The position numbers and the translations under genes are program-made. This document shows, piece after piece, positions 43,201-54,611 of a stretch of DNA of 64,000 nt; positions within the stretch are counted from its first letter, which is position 1; every line of letters starts with the position of its first letter. This stretch comes from Dipetalonema caudispina. Its lineage: Eukaryota > Nematoda > Chromadorea > Rhabditida > Onchocercidae. Location of the stretch: assembly GCA_013365325.1 (NCBI GenBank), contig JABVXV010000002.1:248001-312000 (forward strand), written 5' to 3'. A model generated the notes under the pieces. That model did not search any database and had not been told where the DNA came from. It saw only the letters and a list, made by a program, of their open reading frames with translations.

Positions 43201-46200
43201 ATCATATTTCATTTTTCATGGTATACTTGTTAGCAAATAACTTTTCTTCAGTTAGCTTGCTAACCTAAAAGTTAATCCTCACTCTAGAAATACAAACTCA
43301 AAAGCTTAGCAGTAATTAAAAAAATTAATCAAATTCCCACCCTGAATCTGTATCTAAATCATACATACTGCAAAAATAACATAAGAAAGGATATATTTAT
43401 AACATTTCAGAGGATGAAACTCAAATATTCCGAATTATAACGTATAAAATGGAAAAATGGAAAGACTTCCTAGAGAATCACACCGATGTAGATGTAAAAT
43501 TGATATCTTGGCCACAAGCACAAACAATAATAAATATTTATAAAACGTGTGATGAAATGAACTTAGCGGAATTCGCACTGCTCTACGACATTATTAACAC
43601 GACACGCAACAGTCTACTTCTTATTGACTCTGGTAAACTTTCTCCATTCTTTTTTCCTCAAATCAGAAAAACTAGAAAATCAACTAACTTCTTTCACAAA
43701 TGAAGACTTCCACCGACTCGTGCATCATCAAATGAACCTCCTCATAAATCTGAAGCTAAAAACTAATCAACCTTCTCGATTCTGTTTCCATTCCTTTCTT
43801 CCTATCATACTACAGTTTATTTGTTGTCTGAGTTTTAAAGTTTTGATCGATGTCTGTGAACTTTTCATATTGTTTTTAGAAAAAACATAAACTATAGTAA
43901 TACTACCTTTTACTAAATTTAAATATTTTGAATTTGAATTTTCTAGATAGTGAGTCAAGCGACCGAATTAGCATTCTGATGCAAACCGCAACTAAATGCA
44001 ATCTCTGCGCTCAATCGGCTGGAAAAGCTTTTCCAACAGTTTATTTTTGTAATAATGCGGTCAGCAACAACTGGATAGACAAGCTAGGAAGAACTTGTCA
44101 CACAGCAATGCTGTCACTGTCTAATAATCCAAGACGTGAGAATATTGTCTATTCTTTGATGCCTAAAATTTTTGCATCTGCTACTGAGCACAAATATAAC
44201 AATCGTTTTTACCACAGCACACAACAATCACGCGCAGCACACAAAACACACCAGGATTCACGAGGTCACCACATACTTAGCAGACATCGGAAGAAGCATC
44301 GTGTTTATACTAAAAAGTATAAACTTTTAAAGCTACATCGGGAACGGGAAACCATTCGAAAGATCCGAAAAGAAGCATCTGATGTTTTGGAAGTACCGAT
44401 TGGAAGAAGGAAGTTGCTTTGCAAATACCGGAAATCGTGCTATAATACGGGCATTATCCCGGATACGTGGAATATAAACAACATTCTACCACAATTTCTG
44501 GGTCGCTATGCACAAAAAAGTTCCTCTGAAAAAGAAAGCACGGTCGAAATGCATGATGAAAATGAAGAGCGAGAAGAGATTAACGAAGCAGAACTGAAAC
44601 TTCTATGTCGCTATCGTAAATCGTGCTATGAAGAAGTGGGTGCTGAGATCGAGAAGAGTATCGTGAAAGTTCAAGCAGGACCTATTTTTTCTCGTGGTAT
44701 CACCATTTTACCAGCAACGAAACAAACAACTAAAGAAATTGCCAGAATGGCACTGGCAAAAGTAGAAGAAAAAGAAAAAATTGCGGCACTGCGACCTATT
44801 CCGAAAAAAGTGATTATTGATAAGAATCTCAATCAAATTGAAGTAGAAATGAAAAGACGTTTGGCTTGCAAATATCGGAAATCATGCTATGATAGTGGCG
44901 TCCTTCCGGAAATCGACATCTCATACGACAAATTATTCCAAAAAATCTATCGTTTCTTCAGACGACGAAATCACCAGGCAGACATACAGGAAATTACTCA
45001 CAAGGAATTTAACGATCTTAATGACAATGAAAAGAAGATTTATTGCAAGTATCGAAAGTCTTGCTACAATACTGGTCAAAAGCCTGTAATAAACCATGGC
45101 CAAATTTTCAAGTATATGCATATTGTTAAAAAGTATGAAGAAATGATCCCTTTAGAGATACGTTGCAAGTACCGCAAATCGTGCTATGACACTGGAATTC
45201 TACCTAACCTGAAGAAAAAAGTTACCAAAGAAGAAACGCAGCCAGTAATACCAGTGCAAACAGTTACATTGTACCACTTGAAAATACTTTGCAAATACAG
45301 AAAAAGTTGTTACAAACGAAAAGCTGAAGAGCAACAGAATTTACATGTTGGAGTATTCAATGAAGTTAATACACTTGGTAAGGATGAATCAGAACGAAAA
45401 AAAGAGAAGGATAGAGAAGAAAAAAAAATTATTAAATCATTTCAAAAAGAATCCGTACTCAAATCTGAGAAAACTGAGGAATCAAATGCAGCCGAGAAAA
45501 CTGAACGCGCTTTCGAAATGAAGCCTATAAAGGAAACTAATAGTAAAAAGCTAATCAAAAAGTCGAAAATTTTTGTTTCTGAATTGGAGGAAAAAAGGAT
45601 GGCAGAAACAATAGAAAATGAGAAATTTGAAGAAACTGTACATAAACCCAGAAAAAAGAAAACTAAAGGACCAGCTGAAGAAACACCGATACGGTCAACA
45701 AAGAAGATTCAGAAGACCGTTTTACCAACAACAAATATGCAACAACAGATAACAGAGAAGGGAGTTCCGGAACGTGTAGGATCTAAAAAAAAAAAAGCTG
45801 AAAAAATTGGAAAGGAAGTCAGGATTAAAGACGGGGAAACTACAAAGGAAAACAAAACTTCACTTAGAGAAGAAAAAGATTTCGAAAAAGAACCACAAGC
45901 AACAGCAACGGATGTGCCACCATCGTCTGAAAAGGAAGTACAATCAGTATTCTTACAAATTAAGAACATAATACCTTCTAGGGAAGTGAATATCTACGAT
46001 AAAAACTTAAGCCCATTAGCTATCAAACTCTTATGCAAGTACCGTAAATCATGTTATGAAAATGGTAAACTGTCACCAATCCAAACCGCAAAGACAACAC
46101 CACATATTCAAGAACACGAAGACCACAGACTGCTTAAAATACGATGCAAACACCGAAAATCGTGCTATGAAACGGGTAAGCTACCAGAAAATCTTCAAGA

Positions 46201-48972
46201 AAATTTCAAAATGACACATTGGACCAAAAAGAAGGAAGAACATATCCCGCTCCCACTACGATGCAAGTATCGAAAATCGTGTTACGAAACTGGAAAACTA
46301 CCACCAATTGAAACAAGCATATTTGGGTTCCCAACAATCCAAATTGTGAACAAAGATAAAGATAAAAAATCTGCTGGAGAGGAACTAAGTAGAGAACAAC
46401 TAAAACTACGCTGTAAGTACCGGAAATCATGCTATAAATCGGGTATACTTCCACCATACTTAAATCATATGACGTATGTAATCACTACCTCCATTAAACA
46501 GTATGAGAGTCCACAGTTAAAGTGCAAGTACCGCAAATCGTGTTACGAAAGCATGGGACTGGACTTACAACTGGACAAAGTCCGTAAGAGGGAAGAGCAG
46601 AAAAAAATGCAAGAAGGAATAGCAAAAAAGCCATACCAAATGGAACTCGTCGTTAAGCACAAAGAGAAAGAACAAAAGAGGGAGGTGCAAGAGGAAGTTA
46701 CGGATGAAGGAAATAAGCGAACACGCAAAAAGAAAAGTAAAGAGCTTCAATCGGAGACTGAAGAACAGGACTACATGCAGATAGAGCCGCTCGATTCACA
46801 ATTACGACAAACAGTAATCAAACCACGACCGCTGAATAGTACGCAAAAGCTTAAATGCAAGTATAGACTAAAATGCTACGATAGTGTGCCGCCGCATCAG
46901 GTTAATGAAGAGAAAAGAATCGAAACGCAACGACAACTAAGCATTAAAGATTTTCGCCGTGCAAACGGTGCCATTTGCAATATCTACTATATATCATGCC
47001 GGAAGCAGGCTGGTTTGCCTATTCTTGAACGTGCACCAATAGGGCCGAATGGGCGACGTCTCTGCCGGAAGAAGAAAAAAGAAGATATTAGTAACTAAAT
47101 ATAGTTAGAAACTTATGTTATCCATACGCTTATTTTTCTAATCAAATTTTCTGTACTTCTTAATGGTCTTTACCTTCTCTTTGAAAGAGCATAATTTAAT
47201 ATTAAAAATTTACTTTTTTATTTGAAACTGTTATTAAGTAGGACAGAAAGATAAGATCCTTCAACGTGAAAATAAACTTTGCAAAAAACACGACTAAGTA
47301 TTACAAAGAGTATTACACTATTGTGTGGCATAATAATGATACCACTGTAAATTGGAAAAAATGTGGAAGCTCTTTTAAATAGATGTAAGTATGTGATACC
47401 GAATAACAAACCATTTACTTGATTCGTCCCCTTGATTATATGGTTTAACCCCTCATATTACCTGCCCACCACACCAAAGGTTACATCGAAGTAAAATATT
47501 CAGGTCTCAAATCTGTTTTAACAGAGCAAATTTGAGGCTGATGTAATTAGTGTGCAAAAATCTTGAAAAATTTACGTTTGGTTCGACTTCCTTAAGCCAA
47601 ACATTTGCCTCATCATCGTAATCCAATTTACATGCCATGGCTAAGTCACGATGTGCCTCAACAAAATTGCCAAGTAACCTGTAAATAAAATAATTGAGTG
47701 TAATGCAATAAAGGAGATAAAACGATAATTCCGAATGTGCTACGTCGAAATATGTATTGACAGGACCTGTGAGCTCGTCCACGAAATTTATAGCTTTGTG
47801 CTGAATCTGCATTTAACGAAATTGCTTTATCACAATCGCGAATTGCACTATTTGGTTTGTTCAATTTCAAAAGCGCGCTGCAAAAAGTCATTGAAATAGT
47901 ACTGTTTCTCTCGAGAATTATAAAGAGAATTTTTCTTTTCCACTAAAAAACTGCAGCAAGACAATTACTTCGCCCTCTTCGCGTGCAAAATAGCCAGTCC
48001 TGGGTTAAGTTCGATGGCATCAGTAAAATGCACCACAGCTTTCTCGAAATTTCCTGAAAAATCTGATTGCATTCGAAAAAGAAAGAAAATGCAAGTTTTT
48101 AACAAGAACTAAATTAATCAAAAGTATCTAGTCTGTGTAAAGTCTACTTCTGTTGTCGATCTTTTTCCTTCGTATGTTAATTCGTCGTTTGAATGCGAAA
48201 CAAAACTTTATGAAATATGCTCAAAAGGAATTCGAAACTAATAATAAAAGTGCTTAAAGTTATACAAAACTTAGTCAATTATAAAGGTTACCTTCGTTAA
48301 ATGCATTTACAGCAAGCATCCGTTGTTCAGTTGCTTTTTCCATATCCTCCTCAGTTATCTGCAATTGAAGCGAATAACCGATTACTCTATAATTCAACAA
48401 TCGAAAATATCCAAGATCATAACCTCTTTATTATTATCACCCATTGGAAGCGGTTCGTCTTCTTCGCCCTTTATCACCCCCGACATGTCCAACTCCAGCT
48501 CCTCTTCTGATTCCACTTCTTCTTCATCTACTGGCGGTTTCTCATTGTGACCAGCTGGTTCGGATGATTTCGTTTCACTTGGTTCTGTTTCTAGAGATGG
48601 AAGTTTTGCACCAAGACTGTAAAGTAACATATTCTATGAAATACTTTTTTAATTTAATACACCTGTCGAAATTAACAAATTCACTAAAGTCTTCCTCTTT
48701 TCAAATGAACAATGACATAATTTAAGCTCCTCACTGAACTTCTTATTTTTACAGCATATAATGTATCGTTTTTCTCTCTCAACAGAAAAACGATAAATGT
48801 ACGTATTGAACGACAGAGTTATCGATAAGAAAGAGGAATAATATAAGCCAAGCTGGAAAAATAACCTTTCAAGATAATCCTTGTAGAATTCAAATCTCGG
48901 TTCATGCAAAATTGCCGGATTTCTTTTGCAAACGTTCACGAACTGACGTAACAATTCAACCTGGGCATCCAT
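40204..48972 (-). CDS. hip-1: Hsc70-interacting protein HIP / ST13
   Basis: Co-chaperone that stabilises the ADP state of Hsc70. Nine minus-strand exons: 48972-48866, 48616-48424, 48358-48292, 48053-47969, 47877-47767, 47678-47576, 41118-40990, 40824-40576 and 40284-40204; 374 residues (human ST13 369). Order: N-terminal dimerisation domain ([16 protein letters not shown]), acidic linker ([14 protein letters not shown]), three TPRs ([54 protein letters not shown]), a highly charged helix ([18 protein letters not shown]), a short Gly-rich remnant instead of the mammalian GGMP repeats, and the C-terminal STI1/DP domain ([18 protein letters not shown]). The tail ends PEPDLD, acidic but not EEVD. 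Intron 6 (41119-47575, 6.5 kb) contains another gene on the opposite strand. Divergent from the UQCR11-like gene. Confidence 0.94.
41856..41879. repeat. Small inverted repeat
   Basis: Ten-base perfect arms (ATCAAGGATA and its complement) around AAAA, inside the long hip-1 intron. A second 10-base inverted repeat (TGAATCATCG) has arms at 41956-41965 and 41982-41991. Both lie upstream of the nested plus-strand gene. Confidence 0.6.
42499..47098 (+). CDS. Secreted [14 protein letters not shown] protein nested in hip-1 intron
   Basis: Four phase-matched exons, 42499-42589, 42957-43055, 43411-43632 and 43947-47098, give 1187 residues. Exon 1 is a signal peptide ([19 protein letters not shown]), so secretion is likely. 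Residues to about 210 form a non-repetitive region with a small Cys cluster (KCNLC, YFCNN, RTCHT). The 3.15-kb last exon then carries twelve copies of a motif C-K-Y-R-K-S-C-Y, usually preceded by a hydrophobic/basic L-K-L-R and followed by E/D-T-G-x-L-P-P (first at 44420, then about 44606, 44866, 45043, 45163, 45290, 46034, 46145, 46262, 46412, 46522, 46856), and a degenerate thirteenth near 46975. Spacers are charged; a long K/E-rich spacer (~240 residues) separates copies 6 and 7. I do not recognise a named family. AATAAA at 47271. Lies wholly inside intron 6 of hip-1, opposite strand. Confidence 0.88.
44405..46885 (+). repeat. Twelve coding repeats of the CKYRKSCY motif
   Basis: The amino-acid motif C-x-Y/H-R-K-S-C-Y is nearly invariant in copies 1-11 (copy 12 reads CKYRLKCY) while codons vary (TGC/TGT, AAA/AAG, CGG/CGA/CGT/CGC/AGA), showing long-standing protein-level selection rather than recent DNA duplication. 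Confidence 0.9.
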
Positions 48973-49383
48973 CTGTTCCTGTCCGATTTTACGATATTTA
49001 TCTCTATACGAAAGACAGTTTATCGAACAACACTAAAATAAAAGTTGAACAATGTCTGTGGCTAAGCCAACAAAAACATACGTGTATAAGTATACGTGCC
49101 TAAGAAAAACATGTCCTATACGTAGATGTACATAAATAGAACCATCCGAAGACAAACAAGTTAATAGTCTCGTAAATAAAAACCCTTGACCTACGTCAAT
49201 TCTGAGAGCCTAATTCCCCAAGTAACATCACACAACAAACAACGACCAACCATGAAGTACTTGTTGCGCTTCGTAGATGACTAAAAACGGTAGTGACATG
49301 GATTTCGATCCCCGTCCCATAATTAAGATGGAGGAAGGATTAGATACGCAACGAAAGTAAATTGACTTTCTTCTTTTTCAGGA
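48973..49383. promoter_or_regulatory. Divergent promoter region hip-1 / UQCR11-like
   Basis: About 410 bp between divergent start codons, with a TTTTTCAG leader acceptor just before the plus-strand start (49381). A bidirectional promoter is inferred from position only. Confidence 0.45.
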
Positions 49384-49728
49384 ATGGACTACGTTGATTA
49401 CAAACGTTTCATCAGAAATGCTTTAAGAAATAAAACATAGTAAGTTATTTCTACTTGTTATTATATTCAGGCCTTATTGATTATCAGGTCAAATGATGAA
49501 GGCCTGTTATGAGTATCACTTTATCGTCAATGTAATTACATTGTGAAGTCAAAATTGGATCTTATCGTTTCTTTTAGCTTACCAACATACGGTGCTTTTG
49601 GTGCAGGAGCAATACTTACGTTAATCTATATGACTAATTGGGAAACTGTTGGACGTCGTATACCTCTCTGGAAATATCACTTTGAATCGATAGATGTCGA
49701 GAAAAGTAATGTCACGACGTCAACATAA
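49384..49728 (+). CDS. UQCR11-like subunit of cytochrome bc1 complex (6.4-kDa type)
   Basis: Two exons, 49384-49439 and 49578-49728, encode 68 residues. The first exon MDYVDYKRFIRNALRNKT joins in phase 2 to LPTYGAFGAGAILTLIYM, a single membrane helix, followed by TNWETVGRRIPLWKYHF. The pattern PT..G..GA..L....T/N-W...R..P matches human UQCR11 (complex III subunit 10/11), which is a single-pass inner-membrane protein of 56 residues. A TTTTTCAG acceptor 2 bases before the start codon indicates spliced-leader addition and fixes the start. The C-terminal extension (ESIDVEKSNVTTST) is not part of the family core. Identification is by eye from short motifs, so moderately sure. Confidence 0.75.
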
Positions 49729-50636
49729 CTACTTCATACTAAGTTATCACTATTAGTCTAGTAGAAAACTCTCCTGGTACATTAGGATAAATCTTCTTTG
49801 CTTCTGTAAGTTAACAAAAATCTTTCTTTCTTGCTTTGGCGAATTTCTCCTTATAATATCTTAAGTAGCAAAACTATTCCTCGTAATTTTCAGGAAAAAT
49901 ATTTTATAAAATTAAAACCCTCAGAAAACAAAGTTCAATATTGCTTTGTGGAGCAGATTTTGGAGTGATGTAACTATAGATTTTTTGTATGTTGAAATTA
50001 TTTCTGGCAGATGTAGGGAAGACTTCTCCTTCCACGTCATAGGTTAATTTAAAATGATTTCGCATTTTTCAGATCGATAACTGCTTTTTTATCTTTATAT
50101 TTTTTATGTATCCTTAAAATATCTCATATTTTCCAAAGTGTTTATCTGATTTTTTAGATTAAATAAATGCTTTTTCCAAAGTTCAACACTATGCAAATAT
50201 AAAATAACGATTCGCTCATACTTTTTATGTCATTTATTGTCAAAATCCCATACCTTCGTCTTTACTACCCGAAACTTTATGCCTTTCTGTTACTGCCGTA
50301 TTCATTGTTTACCACCAATCAATTTATTTGATGTTGGAATGTATTAAACATTCTATCTCAGGACAATTTAAGAAGTAAAACAGTAAATTTCACATTTATT
50401 GATTATAAGAGATAAGAGAACTTAAAGCTAGTTTATGCTACGATAGCAGTTGAACCATTTTACCATTGAGGAGACAACGATTGGAAGATACTGGCTAGAG
50501 CGTTTCGTAAATTTAATTATTTTTAGGTATCTGTACAAGAATTATTAAATTTGCCCTGATAAGTTGAAAGTAGCAATATTTAGCCATGGAATTAAACCAT
50601 TTCGGGGTATATTGAAGCAGTTTCATAAACAAATTT
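49729..50636. other. Intergenic region
   Basis: About 900 bp of AT-rich sequence between two plus-strand genes. No coding potential, RNA gene or repeat recognised. A possible leader acceptor (GAAGCAG) lies about 17 bases before the next start. Confidence 0.5.
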
Positions 50637-51406
50637 ATGAATAATATCAATGAAATATATCACGTCTCGGAAACTGAAGATAGTCGTTGCACTGGAGGAG
50701 TAAGAATACATTCGGCCAGTGTTCGTTCAACGCATGCGAAACGATGGTAAACTGTTGTTTTGTCGACTCTATAACACCGATGTACGATATTACGCATCAA
50801 CACATCCCTTCCGAGTTCAACGAATAGGCCATTATCATCCACACAACCTCAAGTATTATTTGAAAATTAATTGGAGATAAAGATTAAGTTCTTTTGTCAA
50901 CATACATCATTTGAGGAAATGTGAAATATAGTTCCTGAAATCTGAAGTTTGTAACTATCTTTATGAAGTGATCATCGAAAGATTTTTATAATTGTAGCTA
51001 AAAGATGTTGAGGCTATTTCTGAAAAAGGCTTGCTAGTAACAAACAATATTTTTAAAAATCACCAAGCACTCGGACAATTCCATATGATGTACACTGATA
51101 TCGAATATGTTCTGATGTCCATATTTGTCCTTCATTGAAAAATTCATTGTCCTTTTTGCATCCAATCACTGCAAGTTCCTTGAGTATAATGACACATTTA
51201 TTTATTTCAGTATTTTATGTAAATATACTGTAGTTAGGATAACTGGTTTTTTTTACTACTCGAAATTGAAACAGTTAGAAGAGGTTCCTACTATAAAATT
51301 AGTGAAACAATACAATTCGCAGTATATCGCACTCGTCCTTGATCAAGCAGCTCGCACTTATGCAAATAATGTTCCACGATTCGTTCAGTGCCTACAGGAA
51401 TTGTGA
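50637..51406 (+). CDS. Small conserved-looking protein of unknown function (101 aa)
   Basis: Three exons, 50637-50699, 50998-51108 and 51275-51406, all joined in phase 0 with normal signals (GGAGGA|GTAAGA, TTGTAG|, GAATAT|GTTCTG, AACAG|). The 101-residue product is hydrophilic and looks mostly helical, with no signal peptide or membrane helix; landmarks are EDSRCTGG, LKDVEAISEKGLLVTNNIF, FHMMYTDIEY and the tail VLDQAARTYANNVPRFVQ. Length and heptad-like helices would suit a small subunit of a coiled-coil complex (BLOC/BORC-type), but no family motif was matched and this is only a guess. It ends about 200 bp from the stop of the convergent MIG-18-like gene. Confidence 0.65.
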
Positions 51407-51601
51407 TATCCGTATTTCGAGCATAACAACCTGAAATTTGGTGCGAATTTCAGTTCTGAATTATTTTTTTGTATGAGAAAGATGAGAGCTATATAACCTG
51501 CTGTGATGTCAAACTTGCAGCAATACGATAATTTCTAAGACAAATACCATTCAGAAGAATTAACAGATTAAAGGCTTCCTTATTAATTATAAGCCAACGT
51601 G

Positions 51602-53546
51602 TCATCGGAATATTGTTTTACAGGATGTGAGCTTACATGCTGTGACAGCAGTTATAGAAATATTATCATCTTTCAATGCACTTCATAGATCAGTGATCTC
51701 AAAGTAATAGAGTTATATTCGAACCTTTACGATTTTTGCAATGTGTAAATCACTTTATTCAAAATAATGTTCTTTAATTCGAAAATATTTTTACACTAAA
51801 ATATGTTGGCGAAACAAACCTTCAATTGTAATGCCATCTTTCTGACAGACTAGCACGAAAGATCCATTACGAAAATGTTCGCCAACATCATAATGAATCC
51901 CATTGTCATAACACGTTGATTCTGAAGAACATTTACAATTTCATCCCAAACATTACTATTTATTAATGACAGATTGAAATAACACTTCCATTGTTACCAA
52001 CTTATTGGATATTGAGTTTTCTCTATGGGAGACAATCTCTCTTCACATTTCTCCAGGAAATCAGATAGGTCTCATAGCGGTCATGTGATGACTAAACTTC
52101 TGATCTGCTGACAAATAGTTCTGATTCCCTTTCTCAAAAGTTTCCTTTTTACCTTCCTCATCCTGAGAATATGTGCTCCTCGCAACAATTTAACAATTAC
52201 CCCATTCCTATCTAAATTGGAATAAATTCATTACAAAACTTATTCTTACCCAGAAAGTAACAGATATCGATCAATGCCTTCATAGGTACCTCTGACCTTC
52301 CACTCCTTTCATAACTTCCTTTTCATTTAAGCAACTTATATAAGAACCCACCCTACTGAAAAGCAATGAAAACTCGGGAAGTTTAATCATCCGCGCTATT
52401 TTCTCCTACTTTCTTCACGGTTGATATTTGTTTTTCTTTTTCATATGCAACTATTCCAAAGCTCAATCACCAAGAAATCCAAGATGTAGTGCAGAGGAAA
52501 TATTATTTCTGATATCTTTGTCTGCCAACAAAATTTGGTTAAATTTTCCCAGTTTATTTCGTTTGAATAGTCAGATACATACTTAGATGAACTGTAAATA
52601 GTAATAATTTCTAAATGCACCAATTTTTCCGAAAGGGCTTCTTCTTAGCTAAATTCCTACTCGGATGAGAAGATGACCGTAAGTTTAATACTTGGGTAGT
52701 TTTGTGCACATCGATGATTGATAACATCATAGAAAAATTTAGCTGATTTTACCAATTTCTCTTTTTCACCGAAGGATTGGATTGAAGTGAGTGAGAGAAA
52801 AGGAGAAAGAGAGCACGAAAGAGAAAGTGAAAGACGGGAAAATTGGGGGAGAGAAAAGCAATGCTATCACTGATTGCAATTTTCAAATCAAAAAGAAGTG
52901 TGCAATTGAAATAACGGCAATTAAGAGTGGAACTTGAAGAGTATCAAGAGAGTTACTAAAATTTTCCATATTGAATACAAGAAATGATTACCTTGCTCAT
53001 AAGTAACCGTATCTCCCTTCACGTCACATTTATGCCTCACTCCACCCCGTATAAACATTCGACCGATATGTATCACTGATTTGTCATCTGCTACACATGC
53101 TATAAGATAATAATGTTATTCCGGAAATATATTTCATTAAAAGAACCAAAAGATTGGAAGGTTTTAGCTATGAAGCTTAAATTTACCAATAACTTCAGCT
53201 GTACCATTGTTGCATTTGTAATGGAAATGTTCCTTGGTGAATGTTTGTCCATGTTCATATGTGCCCATTCCAGCAACCAAGCATGGAAATGGTGGTTGTG
53301 GCCCCGAAATTACTGCAACATATCATCAGTAACAATCATTTCAGCGCTTGGGAACTCTTTGATTAAAACAATATCAATTTGATAAGAGTTACCTGCTGGA
53401 ATGATTACTCTTTCAGCATCATCGGGACTAAGGCCATGAGGGACAAGAATAAATGAAGCACCATCCTCTTGAAGTGTTATCGCTGATAACAAAGTGAACT
53501 TAAATACACTGAGAGGTAATATGTAAGCCACTGTATTGTGCAACAT
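51602..53546 (-). CDS. Secreted protein with two MIG-18-like fibronectin-I-type modules
   Basis: Five minus-strand exons, 53546-53393, 53312-53187, 53099-52992, 51921-51820 and 51669-51602, give 185 residues. It starts with a signal peptide (VAYILPLSVFKFTLLSA). A TTTTCAG acceptor 18 bases upstream supports this start. After a spacer comes module 1: CLVAGMGTYEHGQTF, FHYKCNNGTAEV, CVADDKSVIHIG, RHKCDVKGDTVTYEQ; and a partial module 2: CYDNGIHYDVGEHF, FVLVCQKDGITIE. This Cys-Gly-Tyr-Gly pattern matches the nematode fibronectin-type-I-like domain of MIG-18, an extracellular partner in gonad migration. Domain naming is from memory of the family; the exact orthologue is unknown. The final short exon (CKLTSC) is the weakest. 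Intron 3 is about 1.07 kb and contains a purine-rich tract. Confidence 0.78.
52787..52860. repeat. Purine-rich (GA) low-complexity tract
   Basis: A stretch of almost uninterrupted A/G (GAGAGAAAAGGAGAAAGAGA and similar) inside intron 3 of the MIG-18-like gene, pyrimidine-rich on the transcribed strand. Confidence 0.7.
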
Positions 53547-54611
53547 AATTCGTTATTGAAATAACTGAAAATTTAATTACGGTCAGAAAATTAACCAAAG
53601 ACTGATTGTATTTCGCTCATTTTCATTTACGTCATCAAAAATCACTTATCACAAAACCAGGTTAATAGTAACTAGAAAATGGACTGTGAGTTACCGTTAG
53701 CTGGTATGAATTCAATGTTACCACCGAATCACGCAGTATTCTCATCATTTCATTAATTCTTACTCCATACAGTCATTTACAAATCTTTGGTCCAGTAATT
53801 TCGGCATTAATTCGAACTAATCATTTCAGTAAGCTAACAAACTTTCTGACATTTCAGGAAATATAACTTCCCTCCTATTGTGATATTATTAGAGTAGGAT
53901 TCTAAAGAAGTGAAAATGCAGAAATACATAACTCAGATAATGCAAAGGTAACTGATATCAAACAGCAAAAAATGGATTGGGCTAATTTACAGAAGTAAAA
54001 TAACTGTTCCAATGGAAAGACATAAATTTTGATCTTTCATGAAGAAAATAGAATTAAAAGCTTGATGGTGCCATCGAGACATAACATTAGAGAGAAATTC
54101 ACCCAAATACCGACCGATGAAAGAAACACGACTGGGTCTGACCTTGCATGTCATCGATGCAAACATCGCCGACTAATTCTTTCATTTTATCAAAATGAAC
54201 TGCAATAACATGGAAAAACTGAAGACATGAACGGTATTTTTCATTTTGAAAAAAAATAAAATAAAAAAAGAAAGGAAAAAGCGAATCCATCGTACGGTGA
54301 AATGATTACAAGAAATGGGGCTTAGATTTTTGTTTTTTTTTCTTTTGCATTTTCTTGGGAAAATTGAGGAAATTTGTCCCCATTTTTTTTTCCTTTTGTT
54401 TTGTTGTTTATCTTATTAATCTCCCAAACAACAACGCATTCTTTCATTGTCGCATCTTTTGATTAATATTTGATCACCAAGCTGAACTGAAATGCAAACA
54501 TTGACACATCTGTTGTAGGAAATGACCCAGATATTTTCATTACATGTTATAACATTATCGCTTTTATTATGCCATTCATTTCACTGTTATTTAGGCATTG
54601 AATTATTTTCA
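53547..54611. other. Intergenic region with one possible orphan exon
   Basis: About 1.07 kb upstream of the MIG-18-like gene. An exon-like piece on the minus strand at roughly 54207-54149 (TTGCAG| ... GGCGATGTTTGCATCGATGA ... CAAG|GT) could splice in phase to an acceptor inside exon 1 of the MIG-18-like gene (after TTATCAG, about 53485). That would replace the signal peptide, so I treat it as an unproven alternative. A T-rich run lies at 54330-54410. Confidence 0.35.

Noticed and set aside
49285..49315. T-loop-like TTCGATCCCCGTCCCA resembling a tRNA 3' half
   Set aside because: No matching 7-bp acceptor arm, D-loop or anticodon stem upstream.
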